DNA from: Owenia fusiformis
Taxonomy: Eukaryota > Annelida > Polychaeta > Sabellida > Oweniidae
Direction of reading: 5' to 3'
Assembly (NCBI GenBank): GCA_903813345.2
Contig: CAIIXF020000011.1
Location: forward strand, 6,844,571-6,908,570
DNA: 64,000 nucleotides
Every line of letters begins with the position of its first letter. Position 1 is the first letter of the stretch. The notes under the pieces were generated by a model that searched no databases, had not been told where the DNA came from, and was given only the letters and a program-made list of their open reading frames with translations. This document shows, in pieces, positions 58,620-64,000 of this stretch. Position numbers and translations under genes: made by a program.

Positions 58620-59090
58620 CATTTTTCAGGGTGATAATTCAAGTCTTCATGGCCCGATTTTGATATGCATTTGCCTTTTGAGGATACCGTTTGCACATCC
58701 ATTTGTCAGGGCGATAATTGAAGTCTTCGTGGCCCGATTTTGACATGCATTTGTCTTTTGAGGATACCGTATGCACATTCATTTGTCAGGGTGATAATTG
58801 AAGTCTTCATGGCCCGATTTTGACATGCGTTTGCCTTTTGAGGATACCGTCTGCACATCCATTTTTCAGGGTGATAATTCAAGTCTTCATGGCCCGATTT
58901 TGACATGCATTTGCCTTTTGAGGATACCGTATGCACATCCATTTGTCAGGGCGATAATTGAAGGCTTCGTGGCCCGATTTTGACATGCGTTTGCCTTTTG
59001 AGGATACCGTCTGTACATCCATTTGTCAGGGCGATAATTCAAGTCTTCATTTCCCGATTTTGACATGCATTTGCCTTTTGAGGATAACTG
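58620..59090. repeat. 80-bp tandem repeat, about 6 copies
   Basis: CATGGCCCGATTTTGACATGC recurs every 80 bp (58650, 58730, 58808, 58888, 58968, 59048), with TTGAGGATACCGTATGCACATCC between. The last copy is cut at GAGGATAACTG. Confidence 0.92.
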
Positions 59091-59167
59091 CCTAAATGTT
59101 GCCTTGATTTATTTCCAGATCTAGCTTCTTCCAAGATATAGAGATTCCTTTATTTATCATCAATGGC

Positions 59168-60248
59168 CACGGGCTACTAGAGTTTCCACGTATATGGAGT
59201 ATGACCGGTTCTTAGGCTACGAATATGACCTGTTTTGGAAAGTCATGAGAGGCACAGCTGCTTAAAAATGGAAAATAAAGGTTAACTTCTATATTATCCT
59301 TTTTGAAATTGTGTTTGTTGAATATAGTTTATGCTGTATTTAATAGTAATGTAACAAAAAAATGTTAAACATGAGCTATTTTAGCAATGTAACTGTTCAT
59401 AATGGAATATCAATCAGAAAGTACAGATTTCTCGCCTTAGAGCCAAATCATTAATATCACAGTAGAAAAAAAATCTCAAACCTTTTTATGGCTAACCTGA
59501 ACAAGATCTCCAAATCTCAGTTTATATGATCCCCCGTAGAGTGAGCAAGAGAAGGATTTATCTTTTCCCAGAGGATACGCTTGTGAAATGTCATGGAAAC
59601 GAGTGTAACACGGCCCACTGATTGTTTCACAACCGTATTCTCCAATATAGGGGCACCAGTGACATTCGTATTCTCAAAAATTCAAAGATGTATCATATTT
59701 GGACAGAGCAGGCTAAATTATTTAAAATATTCATGACTAATTCGTAGATCTAGTTATATATTATACATAAGATGTGTCATCCTCTTCGGAGTTGCGTTGT
59801 GTTACACAACAACTGATCAAAGATGCTGGAAACTAGGATTTTATGGCTTCAATCTAACATTAATACGTTTTCTCTTGATTAAGGCCCCTTGTGATATGCC
59901 TGGCATTATAAGTATACCAAGTATCATTCATTGACCAAGTAGGATAAAAAGAAAACGTTCGAAAGTGTTCATAAAAAGCAAGTACTCACCTCGTCTGTTT
60001 GTAGGAACAGAAATACGGTCACACTCGTAAGCTTAGAACAGGTGTAAAAGGGTAGGAGGTCCTATCAAACTATGGTCCTACTCTCCATTGATTTATATGG
60101 TGACCTAAATACAACTCTTTCCCTTATTATCCTATACACAATCAGGGCCAGTAAGGGCCGTTGAGAAAGGGGACCATAATCCCCGGGGGACCATAATTTC
60201 TTTCACACCGGTCATACTCAATATACGCGGATACTCTAGTAACCCGTG
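59168..60248 (+). mobile_element. 1081-bp CACGGG-ended element, copy 1, with an internal 169-bp insertion
   Basis: Ends CACGGGCTACTAGAGTTTCC and GGATACTCTAGTAACCCGTG; AATGGC is duplicated at 59162-59167 and 60249-60254. A second copy in the opposite orientation lies at 62021-62911. Copy 1 has an extra block of about 169 bp near 60041-60209 that is missing in copy 2. Confidence 0.88.
60041..60209. mobile_element. 169-bp insertion with GGTGTAAAAG ends
   Basis: GGTGTAAAAG and CTTTCACACC are near-inverted ends. The copy at 62021-62911 lacks this block and reads straight from AAGCTTAGAAC to CGGTCATACTC (inverted), so it acts as the empty site. Confidence 0.65.
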
Positions 60249-60909
60249 AATGGCTGTTCAATAAACATTTTATCGTGTCCATATGTATTCTCATCTGTTG
60301 TATTGATCATTAGAAATTTTGAAGTCTGTAAAAAATCTCCCATGTACACGGCTAGTATCCAAAGCCCCGCTATGATTTCAAAGTCGCGAGCAAGTTCCCG
60401 CTGAAATCGCGAGCATAGTCCTGTTTATTTGCATCACTTTGGAAAATGACCAAAAGGGTGAAAATACTTATTACTGTTCTTCCATACTCCAGCAAATAAT
60501 ACTTTAAAAACAGATACATTTGACAAACAATGACATAAAAAATGATTCTTCTTCACTGGCATTAATATAGTCTGTATTGATAAGAAACTGTGCAATTACG
60601 TCTGCCATGGGGGTCAAAATACATCATTAAAGGTGTTTCAGTGGCCCCGCTGAAAACATGAGGAGGTCCAGCTGAAAACATGAGGGCCCGCTTTGATCGT
60701 GCCAATAACGTATTAATACCATTATAACATATCAATGGCAACAACTTTTTTTGGCAACATTTTTTCTTCTGCAACTTAAGGCAGTTTGATCCATCTGTCG
60801 GCGTCGTCATAAAATAAAATTCTTAAATGTGTAAACAGACTTTGTACTTTTGTTTCAATGTTCCAAGGAATTTCTGAGGACACATATATTACATCGGCTT
60901 GTTTGTTCT

Positions 60910-61700
60910 TCTGACCGTCCATTCTTGGGTGCGTTCGTCTGACCGTTCGTTCGTTCGTTCGTGCATGCGTTCGTCAGACCGTACGTCCGTGTGTGCGTTT
61001 GTTCGACCTTCCGTTCGTTCGTTGGTGCGTTCGTTCGTGCGTTCGTTCGAAATTCGTTCGCTCAGTCATGCGTTCGTCTGACCGTTTGTTCGTTCGTTCG
61101 TTCGTTCGTGCATTCGTGCGATAGTCAAATCGTCCATTCGTGCCATCGTCAAACCGTCTCTTCGTGACAGCGCCCATCCAACCGTCCATTCGTGCGTTTG
61201 TTTGTCCCACCGTCAGTTCGGGTGTTCGTCCGTCCGATCGTTAGTGCGTGCGTGCGTTCGTCCGACCATCCATTCGTTCGAGTGTGCGTTTGTCCGACCA
61301 TCCGTTCGTTCGTGCGTGCGTTTGTTCTACCGGCCCTTCGTTCGTGCATTCGTTCGACCGTTCGTTCATGCGTGCATGCGTTCGTCCAATCGTCCGTTCG
61401 TGCTTGTTTTCGTCCGACTTTCCATTCATGAGTGCGTCTATCTGAACGTCCTTTCGTCCGTGCGTGCGTTCTTTCGACCGTCCGTTCATGCGTGCGTTTG
61501 TCTGGTCGTTTTTGCACGCGTTTGTCTAGCCGTAGGTTTGTGCGTTCAGACGTTACGTACGTTCGTTCGACCGTTCATTCATGTGTGCATATAAACGTGC
61601 ATGTGTTCGTTCGTGCGTGCGTCCGTGCGTCCGTGCGTCCGTGCGAGGGTTCGTTCGTTATATGTTGGTAAATACTTTTTGCATTCGTTCGTGCGTTCGT
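60910..61700. repeat. CGTTCGTCCGACCGT-type minisatellite, copy in the second element
   Basis: Same CpG-rich words as 43090-43715, longer by some 150 bp and drifted in register. Confidence 0.9.
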
Positions 61701-61733
61701 TCATTTCTGAAAAGGGAGGGAAAAGTGAGTGAG

Positions 61734-61790
61734 TTAGTGGGTGGTAGAGTGAGTGAGTGAGTGAGTGAGTGAGTGAGTGAGTGAGTATCT
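61734..61790. repeat. (GAGT)n microsatellite
   Basis: About 11 GAGT units at 61746-61787, with degenerate units before. It is absent from the corresponding place in the copy at 42114-44616. Confidence 0.95.
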
Positions 61791-62020
61791 AAGCTGGCAA
61801 CAGGAGATTGAGACAAAAATAGTATAACTAATCATCTTTCTGATTTTATCGTTTTAGCTTACGCATGAATCTTACTAAATGTATTCATATATGATGGAAT
61901 TCTACTTACTTTTCAAACAGTTGAATTGATTAGATTTGATGCGTAAAATCAACAACATTTATGTTCACATTGTAATTATGAAAATGAGGTTAAACTTTTA
62001 ACATTTTATGCGATCTAATT

Positions 62021-62911
62021 CACGGGTTACTAGAGTATCCGCGTATATTGAGTATGACCGGTTCTAAGCTTACGAGTGTGACCGTATTTCTGTTCCTATA
62101 AACAGACGAGGTGAGTACTTGCTTTTTATGAACACTTTCGAACGTTTTTTTTATCCTACTTGGTCAATGAATGATACTTGGTATACTTATAATGCCAGGC
62201 ATATCACAAGGGGCCTTAATCAAGAGAAAACGTATTAATATTAGATTAAAGCCGTAAAATCCTAGTTTCCAGCATCTTTGATCAGTTTTTGTGTAACACA
62301 ACGCAACTCCGAAGAGGATGACACATCTTATGTATAATATATAGCTAGATCTACGAATTAGTCATGAATATTTTAAATAATTTAGCCTGCTCTGTCCAAA
62401 TATGGTACATCTTTGAATTTTTGAGAATACGAATGTCACTGGTGCCCCATTATTGGAGAATACGGTTGTGAAATGTCTTCCATGACATTTCACAAGCGTA
62501 TCCTCTGGGAAAAGATAAATCCTTCTTTTGCTCACTCTACGGAGGATCATATAAACTGAGATTTGGAGATCTTGTTCAGGTTAGCCATAAAAAGGTTTGG
62601 GATTTGTTTTTTTCTACTGCGATATTAATGATTTGGCTCTAAGGCGAGAAATCTGTACTTTCTGATTGATATTCCATTATGAACAGTTACATTGCTAAAA
62701 TAGCTCATGTTTAACATTTTTTTGTGACATAACTATTAAATACAGCATAAACTATATTCAACAAACACAATTTCAAAAAGGATAATATAGAGGTTAACCT
62801 TTATTTTCCATTTTTAAGCAGCTGTGCCTCTCATGACTTTCCAAAATAGGTCATATTCGTAGCCTAAGAACCGGTCATACTCCATATACGTGGAAACTCT
62901 AGTAGCCCGTG
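62021..62911 (-). mobile_element. 891-bp CACGGG-ended element, copy 2, inverted and nested
   Basis: Ends CACGGGTTACTAGAGTATCC and AACTCTAGTAGCCCGTG. TAATT is duplicated at 62016-62020 and 62912-62916. The body is the inverse of 59168-60248 apart from the 169-bp block. It lies within the 3.3-kb element, so it inserted later. Confidence 0.88.
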
Positions 62912-63639
62912 TAATTCTCATCACATTTTGGTAGATGACCTATCTCATTCTGGAAAATGGCTTCGAATATCATACTGCAATTTTTCCATTACAACGTATC
63001 ATAATATGTACTATATCAATACAGTATTTGAGAATTGTATCAACAAATGATGATGTATTCATGAAACTGGGTACAATAGTGGATCAAGCTGGGTACGATA
63101 GTGGGAGATTTTCACGGTATAATCAGGATTCATTCCATTTTTGAGAGACACTTGCTCCTGTTTTCAGCGGGACCTCCTCATGTTTTCAGCGAGGCCTCCT
63201 CATGATTTCAGCGGGGTCTTTGCTTTTTGCTCCGCTAGAAGCTGGGCCTTGAGAGATATGATAAAATTGAAATATAAAGTGTTCTGTAAAGCTTTAGGAA
63301 GTGAAACTCAGTACTTTTTTATTTCAAATCACTACCATTATTTCAACCACCGGACAACGTCGTTCTTCACCTATAACGTATAGAAATATATAGATAAAGA
63401 TTCAAGATGATACTTTTCTCTTTCAATTGTCAAATAAAGAACCATAGAACGGCCGCTCGTGATACTTTTTTCCATCAATTGCCTTTTTAGTCTCAATACC
63501 ATGTAATCATTGCGGAAAATTGATTAGAAAACGTTTTGTACATCATACAATATCACTTTTTTATTCCTCGCGATTTCAGCGGGAACTTGCTCGCGACTTT
63601 GAAATCATAGCGGGGCTTTGGATACTACCGTTGCATGTA

Positions 63640-64000
63640 GTACACACATAAACAGTGTACATTATGTAGTACTTGAATAGCCTGGTTTATATAATATTGA
63701 AGGGCATGCTGATAGTGCACACGAGTACATGCACGAAGGCCTAATATTGATATTGCTTGCATACCTAAATAAAAATAAATTCCAATCCCCTAATGTAAAC
63801 ACGGCGGTATACGTAGTCCGATTTATCGGAGACTTTAAGGACTGTGTAGTAACAGCATGGTCGTCTAGTAGAAGTTCATGGTTACAGCTAGAATATTATT
63901 TAATTACAATTTCCACAATTACCTGAAATGGGTCATTAATGAGATATGTCTTTCTTTTTTTCTGAAAAAGTGCGAAACTACCTTATGGTATGAAATCTCT
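63640..64000. other. Unassigned DNA at the window edge
   Basis: Short AT-rich sequence after the last element. A frame from 63729 is not recognised. Confidence 0.35.

Larger units (their letters stand above)
60347..63633. mobile_element. 3.3-kb copy 2 of the minisatellite-carrying CAC-ended element
   Basis: Same 65-bp ends as the copy at 42114-44616 (GTCGCGAGCAAGTTCCCGCT and inverse), same inner GCTGAAAACATGAGGAGG and ATAGTGGATCAAGCTGGGTA segments, and the same CGTTCGTC array. CATGTA is duplicated at 60341-60346 and 63634-63639 (6 bp). It is longer than copy 1 mainly because the element at 62021-62911 is inserted in it. Confidence 0.85.

Overview
The window is AT-rich, repeat-dense nuclear DNA from an animal. 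It holds the 3' half of one spliced gene on the + strand, with GT-AG introns of about 0.2 to 5 kb, inside a large amount of non-autonomous transposon and satellite DNA. The gene is a neuron navigator (NAV/UNC-53/Sickie family). The mix of long introns, palindromic MITEs, foldback elements and minisatellites suggests an invertebrate bilaterian, perhaps marine. The species cannot be fixed from what I see. There are no bacterial genes, CRISPR arrays or recognisable intact RNA genes.

Layout. About 1-3760: a foldback-type element whose arms are built of AT-rich tandem repeats. 4833-33247: the NAV gene. Twelve shared coding exons (22829-33247, 787 codons plus stop) join in phase without a break. 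They encode coiled coils, a basic serine-rich linker, a P-loop AAA-type ATPase domain and the conserved NAV C-terminus. Three upstream coding segments (4833-4955, 13222-13371, 17343-17486) each start with ATG, end in phase 0 at a consensus donor, and could each be spliced to the first shared exon. They look like alternative first exons for isoforms that lack the N-terminal calponin-homology part. The introns hold a 20-bp minisatellite (10541-11398), about nine copies of a 130-bp dispersed repeat, a Mutator-like element with 9-bp target duplication (8787-9331), a 1-kb palindromic element (27203-28203) and a pair of RFX X-box palindromes (21888-21923). 33248 to about 35750 is the 3' UTR. It begins with a 58-bp tandem repeat whose unit includes the end of the reading frame and its stop codon.

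36-45 kb is a graveyard of nested elements: a 536-bp palindrome, several copies of a TTAA-flanked foldback MITE, a CAGG-ended hAT-type MITE, and a 2.5-kb element carrying a CGTTCGTC-type minisatellite. 45.5-49.05 kb is a satellite of about 18 units of about 199 bp with a three-unit higher-order repeat. 49-64 kb holds further duplicated blocks, more inverted-repeat elements, a LINE reverse-transcriptase fragment on the minus strand (58145-58485), an 80-bp tandem array, and a second, 3.3-kb copy of the minisatellite-carrying element that itself contains a nested insertion.

Several of the inverted-repeat elements share the same signature: CAC at the outer ends and a 5- or 6-bp target-site duplication. 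They appear to be one superfamily of non-autonomous DNA transposons. No transposase gene is visible, so any machinery that moved them lies elsewhere in the genome.
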